Source: CBDBDZ01 sp965204215
GTDB lineage: Bacteria > Pseudomonadota > Gammaproteobacteria > Pseudomonadales > GM7GCV1
Direction of reading: 5' to 3'
Length of the DNA: 64,000 nucleotides
Assembly: GCA_965204215.1 (NCBI GenBank)
Contig: CBDBDZ010000014.1
Span: 1-64,000 of the forward strand
The first letter of the stretch is position 1. Each line of letters opens with the position of its first letter. The translations under genes and the position numbers were made by a program. Below, piece by piece: positions 16,562 through 25,346 of the stretch. Under the pieces are notes generated by a model. It had not been told where the DNA came from. It saw only the letters and a list, made by a program, of their open reading frames with translations, and ran no database searches.

Positions 16562-16979
16562 TTCCATGTTAAAATTAATCCAACCAACCTCACGTCATAT
16601 ACCAAGTGGTTATACACATGGTGTTCTAGTTCCCACTAACTCAAACTTGTTGTATATATCTGAGCAATTGGCGTCGGATCAAAGTGGAGTAATCCAAAGA
16701 GATAGTTTGGTGCAACAGTTTCTCACTTGTCTTGATAACGTGTTGCTCATATTACAAGCAGCAGATGAAACTGCTGGTCCGCAAGCTATCGTCAAATTAA
16801 CCATATTTATTACAAGTTTTGAAGATTATAGAGCTAGTAAGCAAGAGATTGCGATCGTTTGGAATAGCCGTTTTGGACAATATTATCCATCAATCTCTAT
16901 TATAGAAGTGTCCGAATTAATTGACCAAACTGCAAAAGTAGAAATAGAAGCCGTCGCAGTTGTTTCGGAGAATACATAA
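16551..16979 (+). CDS. RidA/YjgF-family protein
   Basis: The 142-residue protein has RidA-like features: P-S-G-Y-T-H-G-V-L-V near the N-terminus, L-L-Y-I-S-E-Q-L-A, the central region L-D-N-V-L-L-I-L-Q-A-A, and a C-terminal V-E-I-E-A-V-A-V. Canonical RidA deaminates reactive enamine/imine intermediates using an Arg near residue 105. Here F-I-T-S-F-E-D-Y is followed by no obvious equivalent R, and I cannot confirm activity. ATG 16551 overlaps the upstream short ORF; ATG 16566 is an alternative. It ends in ATAATG shared with the methyltransferase start, so the two are one operon. Confidence 0.7.
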   Translation: MATNSMLKLIQPTSRHIPSGYTHGVLVPTNSNLLYISEQLASDQSGVIQRDSLVQQFLTCLDNVLLILQAADETAGPQAIVKLTIFITSFEDYRASKQEIAIVWNSRFGQYYPSISIIEVSELIDQTAKVEIEAVAVVSENT

Positions 16980-17728
16980 TGAATGAGCAAACCTGGAATA
17001 GTAAACAATACGAGGCAAACGCCAGATTTGTAAGCGGTTTAGGAGAGCCTGTATTACAACTTTTAAACGCACACCCGGGAGAACGAATTCTTGATTTAGC
17101 TTGTGGTGATGGGGTACTCACAAAGAAAATTGTCAAATTGGGATGTAGTGTAGTCGGTATTGATAGCAGTGTTGATTTTATTAATTCAGCTCGTCAACTC
17201 GGTTTGGATGTCCATCATCTTAACGCCTATGACATGGATTTTGAAAATGAGTTTGATGCTGTATTTAGTAATGCTGCTTTGCATTGGATGAAAGACGCCA
17301 GCGCAGTAATAGCAAATGTTCGTCGTAGTCTCAAGACTGGTGGGCGTTTTGTTGCGGAGTGTGGTGGCTTTGGGTGTGTAGACACCATTCGGCTTGCTCT
17401 GATCAAAGAATTAGATTCTCGAGGTTTAAATGGTGAGCAATACGATCCTTGGTATTTTGCATCTGATAGCGAGTATGGAGAACTATTAAGAAATGCTAAC
17501 TTTGATGTTCAGTATATTGCATTGATTGACCGACCTACTCCACTACCTGGTGATATTATCGGATGGTTAGAGACGTTCTCACATAGTTTTATGGCACCCT
17601 TGACGGCTGAAGAACGACCTGAATTTTTGCGAAATGTCCGTGAGCGTATAAAGTATCGGCTTTGTGATAACTTAGGTCAGTGGACCGCTGATTATGTGCG
17701 ACTTAGATTTTCTGCAACAAAAAGATGA
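16979..17728 (+). CDS. Class I SAM-dependent methyltransferase
   Basis: The 249-residue protein has motif I I-L-D-L-A-C-G-D-G-V-L-T, acidic motif II V-V-G-I-D-S-S, D-A-Y/D-M-D in motif III and F-S-N-A-A-L-H-W-M in motif IV. It resembles the trans-aconitate 2-methyltransferase-like group, and W-N-S-K-Q-Y-E-A-N-A-R-F-V at the N-terminus is typical of them. It transfers a methyl group from S-adenosylmethionine to an unknown small molecule. It overlaps the RidA stop by one base, so RidA may detoxify or shape its substrate. The neighbouring IS481 element may have changed its promoter. Confidence 0.85.
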   Translation: MNEQTWNSKQYEANARFVSGLGEPVLQLLNAHPGERILDLACGDGVLTKKIVKLGCSVVGIDSSVDFINSARQLGLDVHHLNAYDMDFENEFDAVFSNAALHWMKDASAVIANVRRSLKTGGRFVAECGGFGCVDTIRLALIKELDSRGLNGEQYDPWYFASDSEYGELLRNANFDVQYIALIDRPTPLPGDIIGWLETFSHSFMAPLTAEERPEFLRNVRERIKYRLCDNLGQWTADYVRLRFSATKR

Positions 17729-17735
17729 CTAACAA

Positions 17736-18930
17736 TTATTCGATCAAAGAATTCGGGTCTAATTTCGCACAAAGAACAGAAAGGTAAAATTGACCTGTTC
17801 GTAGATTACAGATGGCTTCACGTTCAATATCTAGCTCAGTCGATATTTTTTGCATGGTTTTACCTAAACTTCGACCAGTCAAAAACACACCAACATTACC
17901 CAGTATGGCGTCGAGTATTTTGTCGCCTACTTGTTGAGTACGCTGAGTAGCTAATGTCAAATATAAGTCATACTTTCGCGATTCACCTAAAATGGTTTCG
18001 GCGGCGTTGGAAGTAAAATACTGGCACTCATCGACGAATAAATGAATTGGTGTTTTCGGATTACCTCTGTAACGCTGGCAACGTATTGAATAGCCTTGAA
18101 TCAAGGCGGTGTAAATTGTCCCAAGATAATAGTGGCACTCTTGGAACCCCCTGACACCGATAAATCAAACAATATTGCTTTTCGCTCATCAATCAGCGAT
18201 TCCAAATTCAGCGTAAAACCACCCAATATTTGCTCAAAGGCTGAGGTCAGGTGCGAGCTTTGGGTCTCAATGCCTGATTCACTGGTATCACTGACTTCAA
18301 AAGGATTAATGGTGATTTGATGTTTTGCTGAAAGGTTAGGCGATACTAACACCAATCGCTCAGAATCGGTAAACTCTGAAAATCGGGAAATATCATTGAT
18401 GAGACTACCGTGTGGGTCTAATAATACTATTGCTGATTTTAGTTCTGTTAAATCATTACGTACCAAGTATTTAACCCAAATTAACCTAGATTCCGTAGTT
18501 GAACCTGGAATTTACAGTTATTTTCAGGAAATAATGCAAGGCATGGCTTGCAGGTAATGGTTGTAGCCCTTACCAAAAGCCATAACGCAGCAGTGTGAAC
18601 TGAAAAGGGCTGTAAAGCCAGGTAGCGGTTTGTAATTCACTTATGAAGTGAATCGAAGAATAAGCGTTTATCAATAACATTCAAACTCTTAGAAGTGAAA
18701 TTAGCGTTCAACTGCGGAATCTAGGTTTCGCTTTTTCCTGAACCAGTGCTACCCGTAATAAACGTATGTCGCTGTCTTGCAGATTCGCTAATGGCTAAGG
18801 GCTGAGATTTGTCAGTAGCTTTCGTAAATATCGAAACAATGAGTCTAGTGGTAACCACAATAAATTCAGTAGGGTATTGAGCGTGAGTTCTACTAGTCGA
18901 TATGAGAGTGCATACTCATTTTTGTATTTG
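17736..18930 (-). pseudogene. Dead conjugation-type ATPase (TraG/VirD4/HerA-like), MITE-disrupted and frameshifted
   Basis: Read on the minus strand, an N-terminal piece ends in F-I-T-G-S-T-G-S-G-K-S-E (Walker A). The 241-bp MITE follows immediately, then the frame resumes as L-I-W-V-K-Y...V-L-L-D-P-H-G (18466-18101) and shifts near 18105 into a second frame (18104-17736) with the Walker B-like F-V-D-E-C-Q-Y-F. About 100 residues expected between the two ATPase halves seem absent. Such ATPases couple DNA to type IV secretion. With a MITE in the P-loop region, a frameshift and a likely internal deletion, it cannot be functional. Confidence 0.8.
18485..18725 (+). mobile_element. 241-bp MITE with IS1380-like ends, copy 1
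   Basis: The ends CCTAGATTCCGTAGTTGAA and TTCAACTGCGGAATCTAGG are inverted repeats matching at 18 of 19 positions. CCTAGATT is the start of several IS1380-family ends (ISEcp1). No ORF is present, and an internal hairpin ATTCACTT-ATG-AAGTGAAT is visible. Copy 2 at 54556-54796 differs at only three positions. The left flank is TTAA but the right flank is TTTC, so the duplication is not clean here. Confidence 0.85.
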
Positions 18931-19068
18931 CGAGAACCATGTCTTTTCCTTGCAATAGGTTATTGGGATAAAACAGCCTGTTTTGAAGATAGTATCAAGC
19001 ATTGTGCTGAGATTTTTTGAATCGTCAATGACCAATAGCGTTAAGATGATTTTAAAAATTCGAACCTT

Positions 19069-19138
19069 ATTCTATATTCGTAGAATTATCTTCCAAAAAG
19101 GCAGGACAAATAAAGTTGCAATAATTTTACAAATGTAA
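19069..19138. promoter_or_regulatory. Palindromes upstream of AbrB-Doc pair
   Basis: ATTCTA-TATTCG-TAGAAT (19069-19086) and TTAC-AAAT-GTAA (19127-19138) lie in the 80 bp before the antitoxin start. AbrB-type antitoxins usually bind such sites to autoregulate. No clear -35/-10 pair with good spacing was found. Confidence 0.35.
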
Positions 19139-19150
19139 TAACATGAAAAT

Positions 19151-19381
19151 ATGAACGCAACATTAAAATTACGTAAAACAGGCAACTCACTAGCAACTAC
19201 ATGGCCTCGTGATGTACTACGCCGACTAAAAGTGAATGAAGGTGATACCCTTCATGCTATTGAAACACCTCACGGTATTTTAGTAACGCCTTATGACCCT
19301 GCATTTGCCGCAGCTATGGATGCAGCCGACGAAGTTATCAACCGTGACAGAGATGCCTTAAAAACATTATCTAAACGATGA
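19151..19381 (+). CDS. AbrB/MazE-type antitoxin
   Basis: The 76-residue protein has an N-terminal swapped-hairpin AbrB domain (L-R-K-T-G-N-S-L-A-T-T-W-P-R-D-V-L, then V-N-E-G-D-T-L) that binds DNA. A C-terminal tail of about 30 acidic and helical residues would wrap the toxin. Its stop overlaps the Doc start by 4 bp, the usual antitoxin-first order. Pairing of an AbrB-fold antitoxin with a Doc toxin is common on chromosomes. It is expected to neutralise Doc and repress the operon. Confidence 0.85.
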   Translation: MNATLKLRKTGNSLATTWPRDVLRRLKVNEGDTLHAIETPHGILVTPYDPAFAAAMDAADEVINRDRDALKTLSKR

Positions 19382-19764
19382 GGGAACCTGTTTGGTTAAC
19401 CACTAAGCAAGTACTTGCTTTCAATGAAAAATTGATTACTCTTTTTGGTGGTTTAGATTCTGGTCTAAAAAATGAAAACTTACTAGAATCAGCAGTAGCA
19501 CGTCCACAACAAAAATTTACTTACAACAGTGATACATCACTTTATGGTCTTGCCGCGAGTTACGCATTTGGTATCAGCAAAGCTCATGCATTCGCTGATG
19601 GTAATAAACGTACCGCTTACGTATCGACCTACGCCTTCCTAAGGCTCAATGGCATTACTTTATCTCCTCCTCAAGAGGAAATTGTAGAAAATATGGTACG
19701 CCTAGCAAGTGATGATATGAGCGAAAGTGACTTTGCTAAATGGTTAGAATTTTCCGGCAAATAA
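19378..19764 (+). CDS. doc: Doc-type (Fic-fold) toxin
   Basis: The 128-residue protein carries the Doc/Fic motif H-A-F-A-D-G-N-K-R at residues 70-78, with the catalytic His and the intact G-N-K-R anion loop. Doc of phage P1 phosphorylates EF-Tu and stops translation. Length is as expected for the family. It overlaps the AbrB antitoxin gene by 4 bp and is followed 88 bp later by a strong terminator, so the pair forms a self-contained module in a region full of mobile DNA. All key residues appear present. Confidence 0.9.
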   Translation: MREPVWLTTKQVLAFNEKLITLFGGLDSGLKNENLLESAVARPQQKFTYNSDTSLYGLAASYAFGISKAHAFADGNKRTAYVSTYAFLRLNGITLSPPQEEIVENMVRLASDDMSESDFAKWLEFSGK

Positions 19765-19851
19765 AGTTATTCTTACCGCCTAGCGTTTATCGTTATTCAA
19801 ATACGGCTCCCGCAACCAATTTTTTGTTTTATATCATTTCAAAACATTTTA

Positions 19852-19877
19852 AAAGCCTTGTCAATCAAGGCTTTTTT
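19852..19877 (+). terminator. Rho-independent terminator after Doc
   Basis: AAAGCCTTG-TCAAT-CAAGGCTTTTTT is a clear stem-loop with a T run, positioned to end the AbrB-Doc transcript. Confidence 0.85.
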
Positions 19878-19974
19878 CGTTTTAGCTGTTTCAAATTGTC
19901 TCACACTTTTGCTTGATGTAGCAGCATTTTGCTGTTATTTAGGTAAGGTGGCTAATCTCAACACTTGATTTTTA

Positions 19975-20131
19975 TCCCAGATTATGCATTAGACTTCGTA
20001 ATGAACACAAAAATGGCAATGAAAACAGGTGCTCGCGCAAGAACAATAAATGGTGAGTATTATTTTTCGAGCAAGCGCCTGTTTTTGAAGTCATTATTGT
20101 GTGTAATAGATTTCTAATGCATAATTTGGGT
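19975..20131 (+). mobile_element. Long-hairpin MITE, TTA-type, copy A (157 bp)
   Basis: The ends TCCCAGATTATGCATTAGA and TCTAATGCATAATTTGGGT are inverted repeats, and TTA flanks both sides (19972-19974, 20132-20134). It is shorter than the other copies because the apex segment with CATAG/CTATG is missing. The internal arms around GCTCGCGCAAG and CGAGCAAGC also pair. Confidence 0.8.
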
Positions 20132-20134
20132 TTA

Positions 20135-20433
20135 TGTAAAAAAGGAATTATATTTCCATTTTACATAATATATGTATGGTACCCGGTAAAGCTGACTTAA
20201 TCACCTGCTTCCGAGTTGCCCTTTTTCGAAATTACAAGTTTTAAGCGGTTTTTAAGGGTTTCAGGCTATGGGCATTCCCTCTCTTTTAGCAATTTTCGGT
20301 TTACAGTTAACGGTTTTTAACATTTTTTGGTACGGCGCAGAGGTATCCCCTGAAAGGTTCCAGTTTGGTGTAGCCACATTGGGGTTCTACCTCAAATTTC
20401 GTGTACCAACAAACTAATAAACACCGATTCTCA
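20135..20433. other. Intergenic stretch without recognisable features
   Basis: Between MITE copy A and the AmpG-like gene I see no ORF, terminator or repeat that I can support. The DNA is AT-rich with scattered T runs. Confidence 0.4.
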
Positions 20434-21933
20434 TTAATGAGCTAATAAGTGCTTATACGGCTCTTTAATTTTTAATATCAGGAATATGACAGGTATACCG
20501 ATACAGGCCGATAGCGCAAAGAAAGATGCATAGCCCATGCTATCAACTAGTGTCCCCGAATAACCTGCCAATAGTTTCGGTAATAGCACGGTAATAGAAG
20601 TCAATACTGCATACTGACTTGCACTAAAGCGCCTATCCACCAGTGAAGAAATAAATGCCACAGCAACTGCTCCCGCAAGCCCTCCTGATAGATTATCCAC
20701 CACAATAGCCGCCGTCAATGCGATGAGTGAGGGTGTCTCAAGTGTTGCTAATACGATAAACACCAAATTAGAAACAGGGGCCAAAATAGCTCCTGCCAGT
20801 AGCATGGTATAAAGACCAAAACGAATGGATAATATCCCGCCTAAAATACCACCGAGCAACGTCATGATTAGTCCAAAACCAAAACTGATTTTACCAATAT
20901 CCGCTTTTTGGTAGCCCATATCCACATAAAACACTTTGGCGATAACACCCATCACAATATCGGAACTTCGATACAAACAAACTACGGCTAGCAGCATAGC
21001 TGCTAATTTGCCATAGCGCTGGAAAAAAGCTTTAAACGGTACTACATATACCTGCTCTGCAACATTTTCATCGAATAATGCTGTTTTGCACAAGCATTTG
21101 GCTACAGCTAATGCTATACCTATAGCTATCATAAATCGAAGCACTCCTGCCATAAATGCAATAAAAGGCTGCTCTTTAGATAATACAACATCAAAAAGCA
21201 TTGGAATGGCACTGAATACAGCAATAAACACGCTGGTTACTAACAAAAAATGTACTACCAGTTGCACTTGTGAATAAACGCCTATTTCTATAATTTGCTC
21301 TGGCGCATTGGGTTCCCGAATAATCAATGTGGTTATAATTGCAAGCCCCATAACCAATGCCATGACTGTATAAGCCATTTGCCAGGCCTCAAAACTATAT
21401 ATAGCAGAGTTTGGCGAAAAATATTCAGCTATCTGCAAAGCTCCCGCCCCAGCCAATAACATACCAATACGATAACCTGCTACTACTATTCCCGATAGCA
21501 TGGCCTGATAATCGTTATCAGCAATTTCTATTCGGTAGGCATCAATAACAATATCTTGAGTTGCCGATGCAAAACCTAGTAACACCGCACCAAACACTAG
21601 CCCAGCCAATGCCGTATTTCCTATAGCAGGGTCAAATTGGGCCATAGTAAACAGTGCTGTAACTATGACAAGTTGTGAAATTAACATCCAGCTCCGCCGC
21701 CTGCCAAGTTTGCTTGTCAAAAAGGGCAGTTTTAAATGGTCAAGCAACGGTGCCCAAATAAACTTAAACCCATAAGACAATCCTGCCCAACTTAAAAACC
21801 CGATGGTACTTCGAGAAACGTCAGCCTCGCGCAGCCAGACCGATAAGGTTCCAAATACCAGTAGTAAGGGCAACCCTGATGCAATGCCCAAAATAAGCAA
21901 AATAAAGCTTTCGCGCCGAAAATAGTGTTTCAT
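20434..21933 (-). CDS. AmpG-like MFS muropeptide permease
   Basis: The 499-residue membrane protein fits AmpG: F-I-L-L-I-L-G-I-A-S-G-L-P-L-L-L at the first segment, W-A-P-L-L-D near residue 60, and F-A-S-A-T-Q-D-I-V-I-D-A-Y-R around residue 125, the characteristic acidic and polar cluster of the family. About fourteen membrane segments are predicted. AmpG imports GlcNAc-anhydroMurNAc peptides for cell-wall recycling. It runs in the same direction as the NRDE gene 13 bp upstream, so they are probably co-transcribed. The central loop around residues 275-300 is a little longer than usual. Confidence 0.88.
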   Translation of the reverse strand: MKHYFRRESFILLILGIASGLPLLLVFGTLSVWLREADVSRSTIGFLSWAGLSYGFKFIWAPLLDHLKLPFLTSKLGRRRSWMLISQLVIVTALFTMAQFDPAIGNTALAGLVFGAVLLGFASATQDIVIDAYRIEIADNDYQAMLSGIVVAGYRIGMLLAGAGALQIAEYFSPNSAIYSFEAWQMAYTVMALVMGLAIITTLIIREPNAPEQIIEIGVYSQVQLVVHFLLVTSVFIAVFSAIPMLFDVVLSKEQPFIAFMAGVLRFMIAIGIALAVAKCLCKTALFDENVAEQVYVVPFKAFFQRYGKLAAMLLAVVCLYRSSDIVMGVIAKVFYVDMGYQKADIGKISFGFGLIMTLLGGILGGILSIRFGLYTMLLAGAILAPVSNLVFIVLATLETPSLIALTAAIVVDNLSGGLAGAVAVAFISSLVDRRFSASQYAVLTSITVLLPKLLAGYSGTLVDSMGYASFFALSACIGIPVIFLILKIKEPYKHLLAH

Positions 21934-21946
21934 ACGTGCTTACCAT

Positions 21947-22681
21947 TCATGCAACTACCCGCTTCAGATCCTTTTGAATGGGCTCTATTTGTGTCTGGCT
22001 TGGTCTGCCAGGAACATAACACATGCTAACTGAATTTGGTTTTACATGAATTTCGGTATAGCTTACTGTCTCTGCTTCAGAGCGCACCATGCAAACACCG
22101 TAGCGACTATCCTCAGTATTTTCTGTTTTATGAAACTGTCGTAAATTTTCTATAGTCACTTCATGTTCAGCAATATACTGTTCAAAAAACTGTTGACGAT
22201 TGCTAACGACAGGCTGAGTATTAAATGACGACGATGAAAAAATTTGCTGACCATCGCGCACATGTAGTAATTCCAAACCATCCCAAACCCAGCTGGATAT
22301 TAAAGGTTCGTTAAAGCGGCTGCATAATGCCAGCACTTGAAAGCCCTTTACATTGAACAGATTCATTGCTTCAATACGCTTATCAACTTCCTGTATACAA
22401 GTGGCACTGGAAAGTTTGCGAATAATTTGCCCACGGCTCAACCATTGCCTTTGCTCGACGTTAATTTTAGCGCCATAATTGTTGAGCAGACAAATCGCCA
22501 AACCGTATTCGTTCACAGCTATCCAACTACCTTTGCCTTCTGGGTCAACGGGCATAATCACATTGACTGTATCAATAGATTCAATTTCAGGTGGCAAGGC
22601 TTGCTGCCGGGTTTTCATTTCATCACGATTAAAGCACAGTGAAAATCCTGTTTCAGAGCGCAACCAGGTTGCTGTACACAT
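21947..22681 (-). CDS. NRDE/TANGO2-family protein
   Basis: I start at the second Met (22681) because family members begin M-C-T, exposing Cys2 as a possible N-terminal nucleophile; here M-C-T-A-T-W-L fits. The N-R-D-E motif appears at about residue 19 (C-F-N-R-D-E), followed by G-S-W-I-A-V-N-E-Y-G-L. About 244 residues are encoded. The family is widespread, with unsettled function; the eukaryotic homologue TANGO2 is linked to haem or lipid handling. It lies just upstream of the AmpG-like gene. There is no evidence of damage. Confidence 0.85.
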   Translation of the reverse strand: MCTATWLRSETGFSLCFNRDEMKTRQQALPPEIESIDTVNVIMPVDPEGKGSWIAVNEYGLAICLLNNYGAKINVEQRQWLSRGQIIRKLSSATCIQEVDKRIEAMNLFNVKGFQVLALCSRFNEPLISSWVWDGLELLHVRDGQQIFSSSSFNTQPVVSNRQQFFEQYIAEHEVTIENLRQFHKTENTEDSRYGVCMVRSEAETVSYTEIHVKPNSVSMCYVPGRPSQTQIEPIQKDLKRVVA

Positions 22682-22762
22682 AAAAAAGAACACATTATAA
22701 TTTGTTACTGAGTTAAAGCATTATATAATGGCGTATTTATATAACCCAATTTATTCTCAGTA

Positions 22763-23797
22763 TTGACACAATCAACATCATTTAACTTTTATTTAGAACC
22801 CGATAACAGCCAACGATTAAGCACTTTTTGCGGGGAACTTAACACTAATATTTCTCAAATAAGCGACTTTTTTAAAATTAAAATTACCAATAGGGGAAAT
22901 TTCTTTCAATTACAACATCAAAATCCCAACAATTGCGAAGAACTATCTGACAAAAATTTGGCTTCCATTGCTGATAATATCCAACAACTTTATCAATCCG
23001 TTTCTAATACTGCTGCCTTAACTCCTGATCATCTCCATTTAAGTTTATTAGAATTGAACAAAGCGACTCATATCTCTGAGCAAAGCATTCAACCCGAACT
23101 GCTGACTACATCCATTAAAACGCGCAAAGTTATTATTAAACCGCGAGGTGGCAACCAGCAATACTATGTGAATGCAATTAAGAAACACGACATTAGCTTT
23201 GGCATTGGCCCTGCAGGCACTGGTAAAACTTTTCTTGCTGTTGCCTGCGCTGTTGAAGCTTTTTTAAACGATCAAGTCGAACGTATTTTACTGGTGCGTC
23301 CTGCAGTTGAAGCTGGTGAAAAACTTGGTTTCCTTCCAGGTGATTTGTCACAAAAAATTGACCCTTATCTACGCCCGCTATACGATGCCTTATATTTAAT
23401 GCTCGGAATTGAATACACAGGAAAACTGATTGAAGCAAATCAGGTAGAAATTGCTCCTCTTGCCTATATGCGTGGACGCACTTTGAGTAATGCTTTTGTC
23501 ATTTTTGATGAAAGTCAAAACAGTACGCAAGAGCAGATGAAAATGCTGCTTACGCGTATTGGATTTGGTTCAAAAGTCGTTGTCACTGGCGACCAAAGCC
23601 AAATTGACTTACCTAACAAGAAAAGTTCAGGGCTACTTCATGCCCAAAAATTATTAAAAAATGTCAAAGGCGTTAATTTGAATTATTTTGATGCTAAAGA
23701 TGTTGTTCGCCACCCTGTCGTACAACGAATTATTGAAGCTTATGACAAGGTAAACGCGACAAGCCGCGAAACAGATGCCTCGCAATCTAACGCTTGA
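22763..23797 (+). CDS. phoH: PhoH-family ATPase (YbeZ)
   Basis: The 344-residue protein starts at TTG 22763, the first start codon that preserves the N-terminal region. The C-terminal ATPase shows Walker A F-G-I-G-P-A-G-T-G-K-T, L-V-R-P-A-V-E-A-G-E-K-L-G-F-L-P-G-D, Walker B F-V-I-F-D-E-S-Q-N and sensor V-V-T-G-D-Q-S-Q-I-D-L-P, all typical of YbeZ/PhoH. It is thought to act with the YbeY RNase in ribosome maturation, and ybeY indeed overlaps its 3' end by 23 bp. The divergent NRDE gene shares the short upstream gap. Confidence 0.92.
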   Translation: MTQSTSFNFYLEPDNSQRLSTFCGELNTNISQISDFFKIKITNRGNFFQLQHQNPNNCEELSDKNLASIADNIQQLYQSVSNTAALTPDHLHLSLLELNKATHISEQSIQPELLTTSIKTRKVIIKPRGGNQQYYVNAIKKHDISFGIGPAGTGKTFLAVACAVEAFLNDQVERILLVRPAVEAGEKLGFLPGDLSQKIDPYLRPLYDALYLMLGIEYTGKLIEANQVEIAPLAYMRGRTLSNAFVIFDESQNSTQEQMKMLLTRIGFGSKVVVTGDQSQIDLPNKKSSGLLHAQKLLKNVKGVNLNYFDAKDVVRHPVVQRIIEAYDKVNATSRETDASQSNA

Positions 23798-24272
23798 TCT
23801 TCAAAACCAAACTAGCGCGAAAGAGCAATGGACTCCTCATTCCAAGACCTTGCAATATTGGCTACAGCGAACCATTGATTTAACACCCAGTAACGCTAGC
23901 GCAACAAGCGATTTGGAAGCCTGTATCCGTTTGGTTAGTGACGTTGAAATTCACAATATCAATAAGACCTTCCGCAATAAAGATAAAGCAACCAATATAC
24001 TATCTTTTCCAGCTAGTGAAAGTATTCCAGAGAGTGTATACCGACAGTTACAACCCATTCCACTAGGTGATATAGTGCTGTGCCCTGATATTATCAACAC
24101 TGAAGCGCAACAACAAAATAAAACTATAGAAGCGCACTGGGCGCACCTTAGCATTCACGGATTATTACACTTGCTTGGGTATGATCATATTGTCAATAGT
24201 GAAGCAGAAGAAATGGAATTACTAGAAATTAACATATTGAAAAGCTTGGGCTTTTCAAACCCATACATATAG
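23775..24272 (+). CDS. ybeY: Endoribonuclease YbeY
   Basis: The 165-residue metalloprotein has the zinc motif H-G-L-L-H-L-L-G-Y-D-H near residue 125 and the upstream strand T-N-I-L-S-F-P-A, both diagnostic of YbeY. It processes the 3' end of 16S rRNA and takes part in 70S quality control. It overlaps the phoH 3' end by 23 bp in another frame, so translation is probably coupled. The usual third partner CorC (YbeX) is absent; a GH84-like gene follows 14 bp later instead. Length is normal. Confidence 0.93.
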   Translation: MPRNLTLDLQNQTSAKEQWTPHSKTLQYWLQRTIDLTPSNASATSDLEACIRLVSDVEIHNINKTFRNKDKATNILSFPASESIPESVYRQLQPIPLGDIVLCPDIINTEAQQQNKTIEAHWAHLSIHGLLHLLGYDHIVNSEAEEMELLEINILKSLGFSNPYI

Positions 24273-24285
24273 TGGAACAATTAAA

Positions 24286-25305
24286 ATGTTAGGTGTTATC
24301 GAAGGTTTCTATGGCCGCAGTTGGACACATTCTGAACGCTTATCCATGTTGCGGTTTTTAGCATCCAATCAATGTGACAGTTATATTTACGCACCGAAGT
24401 CTGATAATTATTTGCGCAAGAGCTGGCATGAGGTTCGCTCTTTAAATTATCTGCAATCGTTACATAAGTTGCGCCTTGCCTCAGGCGATGCAGGTATTCA
24501 ATTTGGCATAGGTTTTTCGCCCCATGGTTTACATCTGCAATGGGATAGCGAAACCCGCTTAACATTACATCAGCAATTACAAGATTTCAAAGGGCTACAA
24601 CTAGACTGTTTGAGCGTTTTATTTGACGATATGCGCGGCGATATTGTCAATTTGGCTAAAATTCAACGCGAAATTACAGACTTTATTGCTAATGAATCTA
24701 TCGCTGAAAAAATCATTTTCTGCCCGAGCTACTACAGCAATGACCCCATTTTAGAGACATTATTTGGCGCTAAACCTGAAGATTACTGGAGCGATTTGTC
24801 CACATTGGATTCAACTATTGATATTTTCTGGACCGGGGAGAAAGTGATAAGTCAAAATTATGAATGCTCAGAGCTAACAAAATTCGCCACTATTTTTAAT
24901 CGCAAACCGCTAATTTGGGATAACTCCATAGTTACCGATGGCAAAACGACCAGCCCTTTTTTACCAATAAGGCCGATGTTCAACTTGAATAAGATTCAAC
25001 CTTATACCAAAGGAGTGCTAATCAATCCCATGAATGCAGCGGCTCTGTCTGAATTGGTTATGTCAACATTATTTATTGAAGGTGAAAACCGCCTGGAACA
25101 GGTGATAAGTCAACTTGACAGCAACTTATCACAGCTTATTAATTTGTCATTAAATTATTTCAATAACGTAGGGTTAGAGTCTTTACTTGAAACTGATAAA
25201 GCCATGCTTAAAGCACGTTTTAATGAAATTGAACATCCCACAAGCAGCAATATTATCGACTGGCTAGATGGTTGTTTTCAATTTGATTCCTCCTGTTTAA
25301 CATAA
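24286..25305 (+). CDS. GH84-like beta-N-acetylglucosaminidase
   Basis: The 339-residue protein begins G-V-I-E-G-F-Y-G-R-S-W, the hallmark first strand of GH84 O-GlcNAcase/hyaluronidase catalytic domains. It contains the catalytic Asp pair D114-D115 in V-L-F-D-D-M-R-G-D. GH84 enzymes use substrate-assisted catalysis to cleave N-acetylglucosamine. There is no signal peptide, so it should act in the cytosol. It follows ybeY by 14 bp. With an AmpG-like permease nearby, a role in recycling amino sugars is attractive but only inferred. It is shorter than many GH84 proteins, lacking N-terminal and C-terminal accessory domains. Confidence 0.82.
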   Translation: MLGVIEGFYGRSWTHSERLSMLRFLASNQCDSYIYAPKSDNYLRKSWHEVRSLNYLQSLHKLRLASGDAGIQFGIGFSPHGLHLQWDSETRLTLHQQLQDFKGLQLDCLSVLFDDMRGDIVNLAKIQREITDFIANESIAEKIIFCPSYYSNDPILETLFGAKPEDYWSDLSTLDSTIDIFWTGEKVISQNYECSELTKFATIFNRKPLIWDNSIVTDGKTTSPFLPIRPMFNLNKIQPYTKGVLINPMNAAALSELVMSTLFIEGENRLEQVISQLDSNLSQLINLSLNYFNNVGLESLLETDKAMLKARFNEIEHPTSSNIIDWLDGCFQFDSSCLT

Positions 25306-25346
25306 TGCTAAAAATTATGCCCAGCAAATCTATCGTTTTATAAATA

